Notes: generated from the sequence alone by a model not told the origin. DNA of 64,000 bases from Diplonema papillatum (GCA_030068145.1 JAPJBO010000247.1:62001-126000), one strand, 5' to 3'; positions 40,941-50,214 are shown, counted from the first letter of the stretch. Numbers and translations: made by a program.

Positions 40941-42480
40941 CGTCCATTTCCAGCTGCTTCGTACCAGAACGCAGGGTCCAGAATGGCAATGGCACCCCCC
41001 TCATCTGAGGCGTCCGTCCAGACGTGGACGTTGCGCGTTGGGTGCTGAATCCTTCTGGGCTTACAATGCAACAGCCATGCCCTTCCTCTGTTAACCTCCT
41101 CTACGATGGCTCGGGGGAGTCTGATCACAGTGTCCCAGTCCTTGACTGTCGTGCATACGCTGCTTAGCTGTCGATTTGCCCGCAGCAATTCCGGATACAC
41201 CGCTGCAGGACTCCGCATGACGAATAAACCCCATCTGAGACATCCAATGAACTGAGCCAGAGCCCTGTACGACGTAATCTTTTGTCCGAATAGAGCGTTC
41301 ACCGACTCCGCCCATTGCCGTGGGATCGAAAGCGTCTTTTCCGTGAGATTGAGTTCTATCCCATCGAAAGTTCCCGATGCCGAGGGTTCTGTCACTTTGT
41401 CTTCCCTAACGACAATGCGGGCCTCCCGGAGGGTCTGCCTCAATCGCTGTTCCTGAGCCCTAACATCGTCAACTCCTTCGCCTCCAAGAGCAATGTCGTC
41501 GTAAATTGCCAAGCTCGAGGAGTCCACGCCTGCACCGCGCCGCACACCCAGTGTCGTCAGCTGCGCAATGGTGGGCGACCGCGATATGCCCGGCACTGCG
41601 ATGGTAAATAAGTAATATTTTCCGTCGCGTGCCCTAAAACCCAGGTTCTCCATCAGAGCCGCTGACACAGGCAGCTGATAAAAATACCCGAGGAGGTCGA
41701 GTGTCATGAACACCTCAAACTCGAGTGTAAACGCCTCGATGTCAGCGAGTGACGGCGTCTTCGGGGAAAGAACTGGGGCTGTTCGGAGGTCAAACGGCCG
41801 GCCATCTAGCCGCGTCTCTTGTTTATTTTTCTTCGGGATCTTGAACACACAGAGGGTGATTCGTGGCCTTCGAGCGGCGCGCTTCACCACACCACTTTCG
41901 AGCATCGCCTGCAAATCAGCGTCGGATATATCCCGACTTGGTAGAGCTTGATGTCTTTCTGTAGACGTGAGAAGTGGCTCCTGCGTGCACTGCCTGAGGA
42001 CAAAAATCTCCTGTGGTGTCAACCCCTGCTCAACGACTTCGTAATTCGCCCTGGAGGAGGGCAGCTTATCCAACGGCCCCACGGCTCCTCGAAACGGCGT
42101 CTTAGGCAGGGAACGCATGTACGTCTTTGTAGTCAGAGTGGCGAGCGCCAGTTCTTGCTTCCTTATTTCGCTTGTGCACTCGCTTCGTTCTTTTTCGATA
42201 GTCTCGGCAATATTGAATTCTCCCTCAAAAGCAGCTTCGCTTTGCTCGCCTAAGTCACCACACAGGAGGCTGCTCGCCCAGTTGAGCTCGTCGTCCACGA
42301 TGTTTGAAATGTCAGGGTGGTTCTGCCTTTTCCAATCTTTGAGGGGATGCTCCTTCTGCAGGTTCTGGGCATACGCCGGGCAATAAGAACTGACTTTCGA
42401 TGTTCCTTTAACCTTCAGTGCCCCTTGGTCTTGCAGCCTTCTTTGTTCTGGCACTCTGCCTTCTCGCTGCTGCGAGGTAT
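40937..42480 (-). CDS. Reverse transcriptase of retroelement B
   Basis: RT core on the minus strand: SRDISDADLQAMLESGVVKR, CVFKIPKKNKQETRLDGRPF, LEFEVFMTLDLLGYFYQLPV (first catalytic Asp), FTIAVPGISRSP, and the catalytic box AIYDDIALGGE with both Asp residues. The connection domain follows (ITSYRALAQFIGCLRWGLFV), then the first RNase H strand HVWTDASDEGGAIAI, and the frame stops at TGA (40937-40939). Unlike element A, the RT active site is intact. The frame is open from 43600 and includes the repetitive linker at 42493-43110; where translation begins is not clear. The RT most resembles those of YR (DIRS/Ngaro-like) elements by its organisation with an adjacent recombinase. Confidence 0.78.
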
Positions 42481-42492
42481 GGGCATCGCTCA

Positions 42493-43110
42493 GCTTGGCG
42501 TGGCGGTCATCCTGTTGCCCTGCGAGGCAACGGCCCTTGCTCTGCGGAACAGCACTCTGTTTGCCTGGCGAGGCAGCGCTCCTGTTGCTCTGCGGAGCAG
42601 AACTCCCGTTACCTGGGGAGACGGCGGTTTTGTCGCTCTGCGGAGCTGCATCCTTGTTGCCCTGCGGGGCGGCGGCCTTGTTGCTCTGCGGAGCTGTCTT
42701 GTCGTTGCCCTGCGGGGTGGCGGTCTTGTTGCTCTGCGGAGCTGCTTTCTCGTTGCCCTGCGGGGCAGCGGCCCTGTTGCTCTGCGGAGCTGCCTTGTCA
42801 TAGCCCTGCGGGGCGGCGGTCTTGTTGCTCTGCGGAGCTGCTTTCTCGTTGCCCTGCGGGGCAGTGGCCCTGTTGCTCTGCGGAGCCGCCTTGTCGTTGC
42901 CCTGCGGGGCGGCGGTCTTGTTGCTCTGCGGAGCTGCTTTCTCGTTGCCCTGCGGGGCAGTGGCCCTGTTGCTCTGCGGAGCTGCCTTCTCGTCGCCCTG
43001 CGGGGCTGTGGCCCTGTTCTGCGGAGCGGCCTTCTCGTTGCCTTGCGAGGCGGCGGCCCGCGTTGTGTGGCTTTCTCGTTGCCCTGCGAGGCGGCGTCCT
43101 TGTCGCCCTG
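42493..43110 (-). repeat. 48-bp coding minisatellite in retroelement B
   Basis: About twelve units. On the minus strand the protein reads repeats of AAPQGNEKAAPQSNKT, 16 residues per 48-bp unit, forming a Gln/Asn/Lys/Ala-rich linker between recombinase and RT. Parallel frames are also open on the + strand because of the three-fold period; these are not genes. Confidence 0.85.
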
Positions 43111-43149
43111 CACAGCGGACTTGTTGTTGCTCTGCGGACCAGGTGCCAC

Positions 43150-43815
43150 TTACTCGCGTAACGCCACATGCAGCCTTGCAGATACCCTTGCCGTTCTCGT
43201 GTGGTCTGGTGTGACGCAGCCCCACAGGTATCTCCTCAGAGTGGCGATGGACGTGTGCCGTGCAATCAACAGGAGCTCGTCCCATTGCGCCCCGCTCTTC
43301 GCCAGATGCTGCAACGCGCCCCGTTTCCAGCTGTGTTCCGCGCAACCTGGAACCAACTTTCTTGCCAGGGCTAGGAGGTGCCTGATCGTGGCCCTCTGGA
43401 ACGGCTGCTTCAGGCCTATCCACCTCTTCACTTTCTCGCGTTGCAAGGGCGGCAGCTGGTAGAGCACTTCTACCTCGCGTAGCCTCAATTTCGCCTCTTT
43501 GGTGGTCCACCAAGCTACCCGTAGCACCCCTCGCGCTGTCAGCGTGACATCCTCTGGCTTGATCTCCAGAAGATCGGCCATCCGCAGGGCGCAGCCCCAC
43601 AGAAGAGCCGCCGCAGCTACTACTTCCATGTCCGCAGCCGCGTGCATCACGCTTCGCGCTTCCTCGAGCGTCAGAGGGTGTGCGTGATCTGGCATTTCCC
43701 GCCTTTCGAGGCGCCGCTTCAGCAGCGCCCGCTTCGTCTCCTTCATCTCTGCGGCCGAAACGCCCATCTTCGGGCCCAAAGCGCTGAGGTAAGACTCGAC
43801 GCTGGTCGTCCGCAT
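43150..43815 (-). CDS. Tyrosine recombinase of retroelement B
   Basis: 221 codons. Arg78 in LLWGCALRMADLLEI, Lys106 in WTTKEAKL, His161 in EHSWKRGALQHLA, His187 in LIARHTSIAT and Tyr196 in LRRYLWG match the catalytic set. In the H-x-x-R motif position +3 is Lys, with Arg next to it (DIRS-like recombinases often read H-S-G-R-R-G), so activity is uncertain. The start lies 37 nt inside terminal repeat A1. The N-terminal core-binding part is short (about 45 residues), which is unusual; an unrecognised in-frame start further up or an N-terminal truncation is possible. It overlaps the open RT-linker frame. Confidence 0.75.
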   Translation of the reverse strand: MRTTSVESYLSALGPKMGVSAAEMKETKRALLKRRLERREMPDHAHPLTLEEARSVMHAAADMEVVAAAALLWGCALRMADLLEIKPEDVTLTARGVLRVAWWTTKEAKLRLREVEVLYQLPPLQREKVKRWIGLKQPFQRATIRHLLALARKLVPGCAEHSWKRGALQHLAKSGAQWDELLLIARHTSIATLRRYLWGCVTPDHTRTARVSARLHVALRE

Positions 43816-43851
43816 GTTGCCCTTCCTGGGGCGGCCTCGCTTTCCGCTTTC

Positions 43852-43999
43852 ACTTCAAAAAATGTTTCTGACCTGCGGGTCAAGAAAAAAGACGTCGCAA
43901 ACCACAGGAAAAGGGAAAAAGAGGTGTGTACGGGTGGTTACCTGTTTGTGGCAGGATAATAAAACCTTCCGGAAAAAGTCTTCGTGTTTTTCCTCTCGA
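43852..43999 (-). repeat. Retroelement B split repeat A1
   Basis: 148-bp terminal repeat at the 5' end of the element (minus strand). Partner of A2 at 40026-40173; no difference found by eye. Confidence 0.92.
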
Positions 44000-44044
44000 G
44001 AAAAAAAAAAACTTTTGCCACAAGACTTTCTGCTACTGGATGTC

Positions 44045-44437
44045 ACACCGTATGTACCGGCTACACACCGCTTCATACCGTGTGTACCGGCTACACACCG
44101 CTTCACACCGTATGCCGGCTATACACCGCTTCACACCGTATGTACCGGCTCTACCTACCGCTTCACACCGTATGAACCGGCTCTACCTACCGCTTCACAC
44201 CGTATGAACCGGCTCTACCTACCGCTTCACACCGTATGTAGCGGCTCTACCTACCGCTTCACACCGTATGAACCGGCTCTACCTACCGCTTCACACCGTA
44301 TGTACCGGCTCTACCTACCGCTTCACACCGTATGTACCGGCTCTACCAACCGCTTCACACCGTATGTACCGGCTCTACCTACCGCTTCACACCGTATGTA
44401 CCGGCTCTACCTACCGCTTCACACCGTATGTACCGGC
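44045..44437. repeat. About 32-bp minisatellite inside element C
   Basis: Twelve to thirteen units of CTCTACCTACCGCTTCACAC followed by CGTATGTACCGG, with shorter diverged units at the left end. A variant with TATGAACCGG alternates irregularly. No inverted partner seen in the window. Confidence 0.9.
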
Positions 44438-45415
44438 TATACTACTGGCCGGTCCGCTGTTGGCACTTTTGTGCCCGTTGTTGGTGGAATTCCTGGACGA
44501 TGAGCTCAAAGATGAATGTGGTGAGCTTGATGTGTCCGAGGGGTTGCGGTGGCAGTCTAGAGTTCAACAGTTCCATAGTCGAAGGCTGCAGAGGATCGGG
44601 TTTAAACTCGAGATCGCGGTTCGCCGGGTACGCCGCGAACGATAAAGCAGTGAACCAGAGGACTGTCGATTGTGCGGGTGTCCGTCAATCTTGTATCTCT
44701 CTTCTGACATGCCCCATTGCGATGTCACGGTCCGAGTGCCGTTTTCTTCGCAAATATACCTCGGCACAAGCATTGCCGCCGGTCAAGTGCAAAGCACTAT
44801 GTCGCAAGCACCGCGAACGCATCGCTTGCCCTGCGTCCTTTTAATGCCTCCTCAGTCGAGTCTCAGATACGTCCCTACTAGTAGCTGCTCCAGGCGTCGG
44901 AAGGCATAGACGCGTGCACTGCCCGCGGACTGGTTCTGTGTGATAATCGCACCACAGCGGCAAAAAAACCCCCCGACATGCCTTGCCGGTAAAACCGCGC
45001 ACGGTTTCGAGGCTGAGGCTGTGCTTGTATCCCGCGTGCTTCGACTGCGTCCAGCAGGAGCTGGCTAAAGCTACGCAAATCTTGCTGTTTAGATTGGCAC
45101 CAACGTCAAAGTATCACGATATTGCTTGCCCAGCGCACCAACCCAGCACCGGGCATAGTCGGCTTCAAAGTCAATACACACTGAGGTAAACAACGTCTAC
45201 GCGATTTGCATCGCCGTGAAGTATCGGTGTGATGAACAGGTTTTCGACTTTTCCCGAGCCGGACACGCTCGTGACTACGCCTGCAGTCGCTCTCACGACC
45301 GGTTCCAATGCACAGATCCCAAAAGTTTTTTTTTTGCAAAAGTTTTTTTTTTCCGGGGGGTTCCAAAAATTTACGCGCGCGCGGACATGGGCCAAAAAAA
45401 AAAAACCGCCTACCC

Positions 45416-45590
45416 TAAGCTAAATAAAAAGTTTCAGGCCCTCCTGGCTATAAGCTAAATAAAAAGTTTTTTGTGGCTGTAAGCTAAATAAAAAGTTTCT
45501 TGGTGGCTATAAGCTAATTATCCCTTTTTTTTCGTTTCTTCAATTTTTTTGTGGCTATAAGGGAATAAAAATCTTTTTTCGTGGCTATAA
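45416..45590. repeat. GCTAAATAAAAAGTTT repeats, right outer arm F6
   Basis: Five units of TAAGCTAAATAAAAAGTTT plus TGTGGCTATAAG, in reverse orientation to 32150-32372. Elements C and E are inserted at its two ends, each at a TAA inside the GGCTATAAG module. Confidence 0.8.
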
Positions 45591-45677
45591 GGGCAGACTA
45601 TTTTTAGTTTTTGATCCGCGTCCCCCGACCCCTGAAAGTTTTCCGCGCGCGCGCGCAAAAAAAAAAAATAGTTTTTT

Positions 45678-46334
45678 TTAAAAATAGTTTGGCAAGCCAC
45701 CTGGCCTGTGGGTTCCTGTGTGGAGGGGTGTGGTCTTGGTGGCAAGCGGTCGGGGGGTGGTGGCCCGGAGGGGTACGCGTCCCTCACTTTGATTCTTCGG
45801 CGACTTTTTGCACTGGGATATAACCGTCGTCTGCATGTGCTCAGGCTTTTTGTTGTACGGAGGGACCAGGTGAGCCTTCAGCGTAGAGCTGCTGCCACCG
45901 ACGTAGTAGGCGTCTAGTCGTGGGCCTTGCGACTGCCTGTGTTGTTCGGCGTACTGGTATCGTACCCACGTTTCGGACGGGACGTGGGCATCGGCCGGAA
46001 GCCGCTTCTGCACTTCTTCCATGAGAAGCCGGATGCTTGCGGGGACCTCAAACGTGAGGCGTGAAACTTCTCCATGACGCCTCTCGTACCCCTTGGATCT
46101 GCTAGAACCGAGCCTGGCGATCGTCAGAGAGGCTGGGCACAGTGTCCAGTGAAAACGGCTCGAATTGCCTCGGCGAATTGCCCTTCCGGCTCTCCCCAAG
46201 AAGAAGACCCCTCCGCTTTCACGATGGACTGCTCCAGTCGCAAACAGGGTTTCTGGATGGAACTCCCACACCGCGTTGCTCAGTGCGCTGTTGGTTTTAC
46301 GCTTGCTGCGTGACGAAACGGGTACACACCACAT
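45678..46334 (-). CDS. Uncharacterised ORF of element E
   Basis: 218 codons on the minus strand, with coding-like sequence in the middle (RRHGEVSRLTFEVPASIRLL, VQKRLPADAHVPSETWVRYQ, RLDAYYVGGSSSTLKAHLVP). A further frame at 46507-46842 (EFDRALLVDEKGHPFYQEVA) and the GGLQ/VTEVRAS segment near 47260 may belong to the same broken protein. I recognise no domain; the charged basic N-terminal region in the relative at 15618 suggests a DNA-binding protein. Confidence 0.35.
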   Translation of the reverse strand: MWCVPVSSRSKRKTNSALSNAVWEFHPETLFATGAVHRESGGVFFLGRAGRAIRRGNSSRFHWTLCPASLTIARLGSSRSKGYERRHGEVSRLTFEVPASIRLLMEEVQKRLPADAHVPSETWVRYQYAEQHRQSQGPRLDAYYVGGSSSTLKAHLVPPYNKKPEHMQTTVISQCKKSPKNQSEGRVPLRATTPRPLATKTTPLHTGTHRPGGLPNYF

Positions 46335-47342
46335 CTCTCACTTCCTGCAGTTTCGTGCAGTGGATGCTGAGAATACCTCAGCTCTGCGACCACGGCAAGG
46401 CCAACACATTTCTCAGACTACTTTCTTGTTCTTGCAGGTTCTGAAGGGTGCACCGGGGGATGTCGGCGGTACGGCGCTGGGCAATCACCTTGTTGGTGCC
46501 CTCATACTACTGCAACAGCTGCACAGAAAGTGGGAGCCCATCAAGTTTGAGAAGGGTCTTGGCCACTTCCTGATAGAACGGATGCCCTTTTTCATCGACC
46601 AGGAGGGCCCTGTCGAATTCTATGGGGTAGTCCTGGACTAGCCTGTTGAACAACACTATCCACGACTGCGTTTCACCCACTTGCAGCGGCTTCACGCGGG
46701 CTTGGCTCTTTTTCATCAGCAGGTCGAAGGCGCTGACAGGTGTTCGAGCTACGGGAACTTTTGCTTCACAACGTACCGAACCTCCCGGTACTGCATGGAG
46801 TCCATGGCCTGCACAGACATCCCAAGAGAAACATCTCTCCACACACTCCTGCTATCAGCCCTAGCCGACACCACCACATCATCATCATACTCGGCAGGCG
46901 TCTGGAGGTGACGGTCTTTTATGATCTGCTGAAACATCTCCATGAAGGACAACGACAGGTCGTTGATCTCAAGGAGGTGTCAATCCTTCACTGCACCAAT
47001 CTCAACATCGATGGCGCAAAAACACGGCAGTGTCCCTTCCATTTGCTTGTGCCCTGTTTTTGCATTAGCATGCAACACTCACTTAGTCGAGGTGAAATTT
47101 GCCGGCGTCACAGCTTTCGTGGTGCTGCAGCAACAGATAGGTCAGGGGGTCAATGCCAATTAGAGATTCGCAGCGAGCTTCTAATCCGGCGTTCCGCTGA
47201 CGTGTCGTTGTTGGCTCCACGAGCGGGGTTTGGTGTTTCCGCAGCCGAAGCGCGGACTTCAGTGACCATCTGGAGTCCCCCCATGGCATCGAGCACCCTG
47301 TTGTGCCCTTCCCACAGCAAAAAAGAAAAAATATTTTTTTTT

Positions 47343-47550
47343 TACATCAGCGCCAGCTTGAAAGGAAATGCTCGACGATGCTGCCCGACAAAGAACAGAA
47401 GGGATCCCAAGTGCTGTAGCTACCGAACCACGCGTTGAACGGACGTGAGGTCATGCGGGTCTACCCCTACACGACAAATCACACAAACACAACAGGTCGA
47501 AAAATCCTGAGTGAGAAAACAACACACGGTGGTGTAAGCGAAGAAAAAAA
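47343..47550 (+). mobile_element. 5'-truncated LINE tail inserted in element E
   Basis: About 205 bp almost identical to 30104-30307 (CAGCTTGAAAGGAAATGCTC, CGTGAGGTCATGCGGGTCTA). No coding sequence is retained. It adjoins an A/T run at 47318-47343, consistent with target-primed insertion. Confidence 0.65.
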
Positions 47551-47787
47551 AGGGATGAAGTGGAGTAGGGAGGCCGCGGTGGAGTGGGTGAAGCAGGCTA
47601 CGGGGCTCCAAGTTCCGACTGCGGCCGATTATCCGGTTGGCGGGGGAGGCCGGCGCTTCCGCGGACGCGTACCATTTTTTTTTCCACGGTTTTCCAAAAT
47701 TTTCCGCGCGCTAGGACGCGGATCAAAAAAAAAAAATAGTCTGCCCTAAGGGAATAATAACTATTTTTTACCGGGAAACAAGAGTGC

Positions 47788-47857
47788 TTTTTCCCCCGAG
47801 GGCTGTTTTCGCCCGAGGGCGTCAGCCCGAGGGCGAAAACAGCCCGAGGGGGAAAAG
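47788..47857. repeat. Long imperfect hairpin
   Basis: CTTTTTCCCCCGAGGGCTG and TTTTCGCCCGAGGGC pair, apart from short internal mismatches, with GCCCGAGGGCGAAAACAGCC and the following bases across a 4-nt loop (GTCA). Arms of about 33 bp. Confidence 0.75.
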
Positions 47858-48067
47858 TTGGCCCGAAAAAATGTTTTCCCCGAGGGCGAAGAAGAGAAGA
47901 AACGTCACCAGATCTAAGCATGTGTGCAGGCAAATAACGACTAATGTGGGGATGTGAAAGTCTATGGGCACACATACACACACCCACATACACGCACACA
48001 CCATGACTACAAGTGCTGTGCACTCGTCTCTGCTACTGCAGGGCGAGCGCGTTCCTTTTCACCACGA

Positions 48068-48411
48068 CTCATGCTTGATGGCTCAGAATTGGATGAGAAA
48101 CTCTTGCTATGGCGCTCTGTTAACAGATTTTCGTGGGTGCTGTCACTTTTGGACATCCATTGCCTGCAGGTTGCCTTTAGGAAAGTCCGAAAAATGGCGC
48201 TTTGTTTCCGGGAAAAAAAGTAAACCCTCTGCTGCAGGACAGGAGTATTTCACCAAAAATCATGCTTGATGACACAGAGCAGGACCAGCAGCTCTTGGCA
48301 TGGCGCTCTGTCGGCAGTTTTTCGTGGTTTCCATCGTTTTTGGACACCTATTGGCTGTAATTTGCCTTCAAGAATATCCGGGAAATCGTGCTTTTTTGCC
48401 GGGAAAAAAAG
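48068..48411. repeat. Two diverged tandem copies of a 150-bp unit
   Basis: 48068-48223 and 48260-48411 both run from TCATGCTTGATG through TGGCGCTCTGT and TTTTGGACA to a CCGGGAAAAAAAG end, with roughly 70% identity by eye. The second copy ends in the hairpin at 48399-48436. Confidence 0.65.
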
Positions 48412-48436
48412 TACAAAAATGTACTTTTTTTCCCGG
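48399..48436. repeat. Perfect 17-bp hairpin
   Basis: CCGGGAAAAAAAGTACA pairs exactly with TGTACTTTTTTTCCCGG across four A residues. It could be the end of a repeat or two element termini joined head to head. Confidence 0.9.
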
Positions 48437-48589
48437 AAAGCATTTTTTACCATCCGGGAACCATGGACCGTTACATGGGGAGGAGGGAAAAAAAGTACAC
48501 ACCCGGAAAAAAAATTCTTTTTCCGTGGCTATAAGGGAATATTGAAAATACCGGGTGGCTATAAGATAATTTGCCCTTTGCAATAATAT

Positions 48590-49975
48590 ACAATACATTA
48601 CTGTACGACTGCAGTCCCAGCGATCCTGATGCTCCAGCAGCAATCAGGCACTCTTCTGCTCCTAAAAATGACGGGAACTGCCTCCGTTTTCTGCAAATAG
48701 AACACACGGCCCACGGTTCTGAGGGCCAAACTCCTGCAGAAGGGAAGAACCTCCACGAAAAGGTCAACGAACAAACTGGGACGCAACAAGAAACCCAGTG
48801 CACTTAAACAACTGCGAAGTCGAGAAAGGATTGAGCAGAACAGCAAACTCGAAAAAGGCTTTCCCAGATGTTGAAGACTGGAATACACAGTCCGAGCATT
48901 TACCAAAAATGCGCGTACTCCATAACCCCCTTAGGCGCATCAGGCGCACCTGGATTTACCTACAGATTGTTGCTGCATATCAAGTTCAAACCTACTACTA
49001 CAGATGTTTCGTAAACCGTTTACCGGTACCAATGGCCCTTCCCAATGGGCAAATCTAAGAAAACCGTGCTGTAATGGGCAAATCTAACAAAGCCGTGCTA
49101 TAATGGGCACCAGCCCGTCGCTCCCGATGAAAAACACCGTAATTTTACCCCTCGCTTGCCCACTCACCCTTGCCCATTTCTTTGTGTTCACAATGCATTG
49201 TTGGTACTAAAATTAGTAGTCGGCAGCGTGATACATGAAACTTACCAAAGCAGGTAGTCGTCACGAAGAAGTTCGTGGCATACACACGATAATCTCTGCA
49301 TGACCTTTCTACGTTTGTAACACACCATCAAAAAAATCTGGCTGTTCTGGCTGTTTCCGGGTCGATGGGGGAAGAAGTCAGGCTTTTCATTCGTTCATCT
49401 AGCGTCGCGTTGTTCGCGGCCTGCCTTCGCTCTTCGTGTCTTCCCTATCGGGGACGCGGGCTTCGGAGTCTCCTGCAGGCGTCGCTTCTTCTCTGCAGTA
49501 GCCGTCGTCAGCATTGCACATGCTTTGCGACAAGTGATTCACGCTACTTCCCCAAGCGAGTCTCGGAACAGTAACCCCACAAGGGCAGCTGGGGTCTTCC
49601 CATCATTTGATAAGTAAAGCGACAACAAGAGTAGTGGTATTTCATTGTTGCGGCCTCCCATCTATTCTACACCACCCCTATCCCCTTGAACTGCATCGAA
49701 TCGCCTGCGCTGTCCACGGTGACACCTAGCGACTGCAGGACTCAAACAGAAGTCTTGAGCCGAGCGCCGGATGGAGAAGCTGACAACCTCCCACGCTCTA
49801 TCCGTCCCCCGAAGGAACCCGCCCCACCCACGGGAGAGGAGTCACCGAACCCAAAAGGAGCGTGTCGGAAACTCAAAGCCGACTTATGAAAGTGACAAGT
49901 GGGTGGGCTACACTTCGATTCAGCCGTTGCCGACTTAAAGCCATGCACTTTAACACACACACTCTCTCTCTCACG
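48590..49975. other. Intron tail, no gene recognised
   Basis: Last part of TTL intron 2. Contains two GGGCAAATCTAA-type repeats at 49043-49105 (related to the ACTATAATGGGC arrays at 4147) and a CT-rich stretch before the acceptor. Nothing coding is supported. Confidence 0.45.
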
Positions 49976-49980
49976 TACAG

Positions 49981-50214
49981 GATGCGGTCCACGGTCGCTT
50001 TGAGCTTTTTGGCTCGGACTTTATTCTGGATGAGCAGTTGAACGTTCGGCTGACCGAAGTTCAGCAGGGCCCGGGGCTGTCCCACTCAGACCCCGTGAAG
50101 GCGAAGGTCCTGGGACAAGCACTGACCGGCGCCACGGACTACGTTTACAACCTCATGACCGCACGACTGCAAGGGCGTCCTCTCGGCGAGGTCGCTTTGC
50201 CGGAGGGTTACCAG
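49981..50214 (+). CDS. Tubulin-tyrosine-ligase-like protein, exon 3
   Basis: 78 codons supplying the end of the TTL catalytic domain: GRFELFGSDFILDEQL carries the metal-binding Asp, and NVRLTEVQQGPGLSHS corresponds to the W-L-x-E-V-N-x-x-P motif, with Glu kept but Asn replaced by Gln. It follows a CT-rich tract and TCACGTACAG, begins in phase 0 (GAT after the AAG of exon 2) and ends GGTTACCAG before GTATGC. In other TTL proteins the segment before F-E-L-x-G-x-D aligns directly with the end of exon 2, so no exon seems to be missing. The intron that follows starts with a copy of repeat DR-c. Confidence 0.85.

Larger units (their letters stand above)
39643..43999 (-). mobile_element. YR retroelement B with split direct repeats
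   Basis: Read on the minus strand: A1 (43999-43852), recombinase, RT-RNase H, B1 (40476-40173), A2 (40173-40026), a 79-bp spacer, then B2 (39946-39643). A1 and A2 are 148 bp and appear identical. B1 and B2 are 304 bp with one mismatch seen. This A1-ORFs-B1-A2-B2 layout is the split-direct-repeat structure of Ngaro/VIPER/PAT-type YR retrotransposons. The near-identity of both repeat pairs implies recent insertion. The element is flanked by an identical 16-bp sequence (eleven A then CTTTT; 39626-39641 and 44001-44016). The right end of host element C shows the uninterrupted form. As in element A, the recombinase lies upstream of RT. Confidence 0.85.
39560..45415. mobile_element. TIR element C with TAA target duplication
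   Basis: Left end GGGTAGGCGGTTTTTTTT then GGCCCATGTCC and GAAATTTACGCGCGCGCGC. The right end is the reverse complement (GCGCGCGGACATGGGCC, then CCGCCTACCC). TAA precedes the left end (39557-39559) and follows the right end (45416-45418), a 3-bp target duplication of the TWA type known for PIF/Harbinger elements. Its left terminus is interrupted at 39642 by YR retroelement B. Excluding B, the element holds the CTACC minisatellite (44045-44437) and about 900 bp of unrecognised sequence. No PIF transposase was recognised, so it is probably non-autonomous. Confidence 0.7.
45591..47746 (-). mobile_element. TIR element E with TAA target duplication
   Basis: Left end GGGCAGACTATTTTT, GATCCGCGTCC, then a CG-repeat and A-run. 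The right end is the reverse complement (GGACGCGGATC, A-run, TAGTCTGCCC). TAA occurs directly outside both ends (45588-45590, 47747-47749). The interior has minus-strand coding remnants but no recognised transposase. A 5'-truncated LINE tail (47343-47550) is inserted just inside the right terminus. A one-ended relative is at 15489-15960. Confidence 0.75.
31451..49980 (+). other. TTL gene intron 2 (18.5 kb transposon nest)
   Basis: GTAGCT donor and TCTCTCACGTACAG acceptor. In order it holds: a broken copy of exon 2 (31576-31848), a zinc-finger-like fragment (31840-32078), repeat arms at 32150-32470, YR retroelement A (32737-36638), TIR element D (36862-39465), TIR element C (39560-45415) with YR retroelement B nested in its left terminus, TIR element E (45591-47746) with a LINE tail inserted, hairpins and tandem repeats (47788-48580), and about 1.4 kb without recognised features (48590-49975). 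The split is inferred because exon 3 supplies exactly the missing end of the TTL domain in phase 0. Confidence 0.7.
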
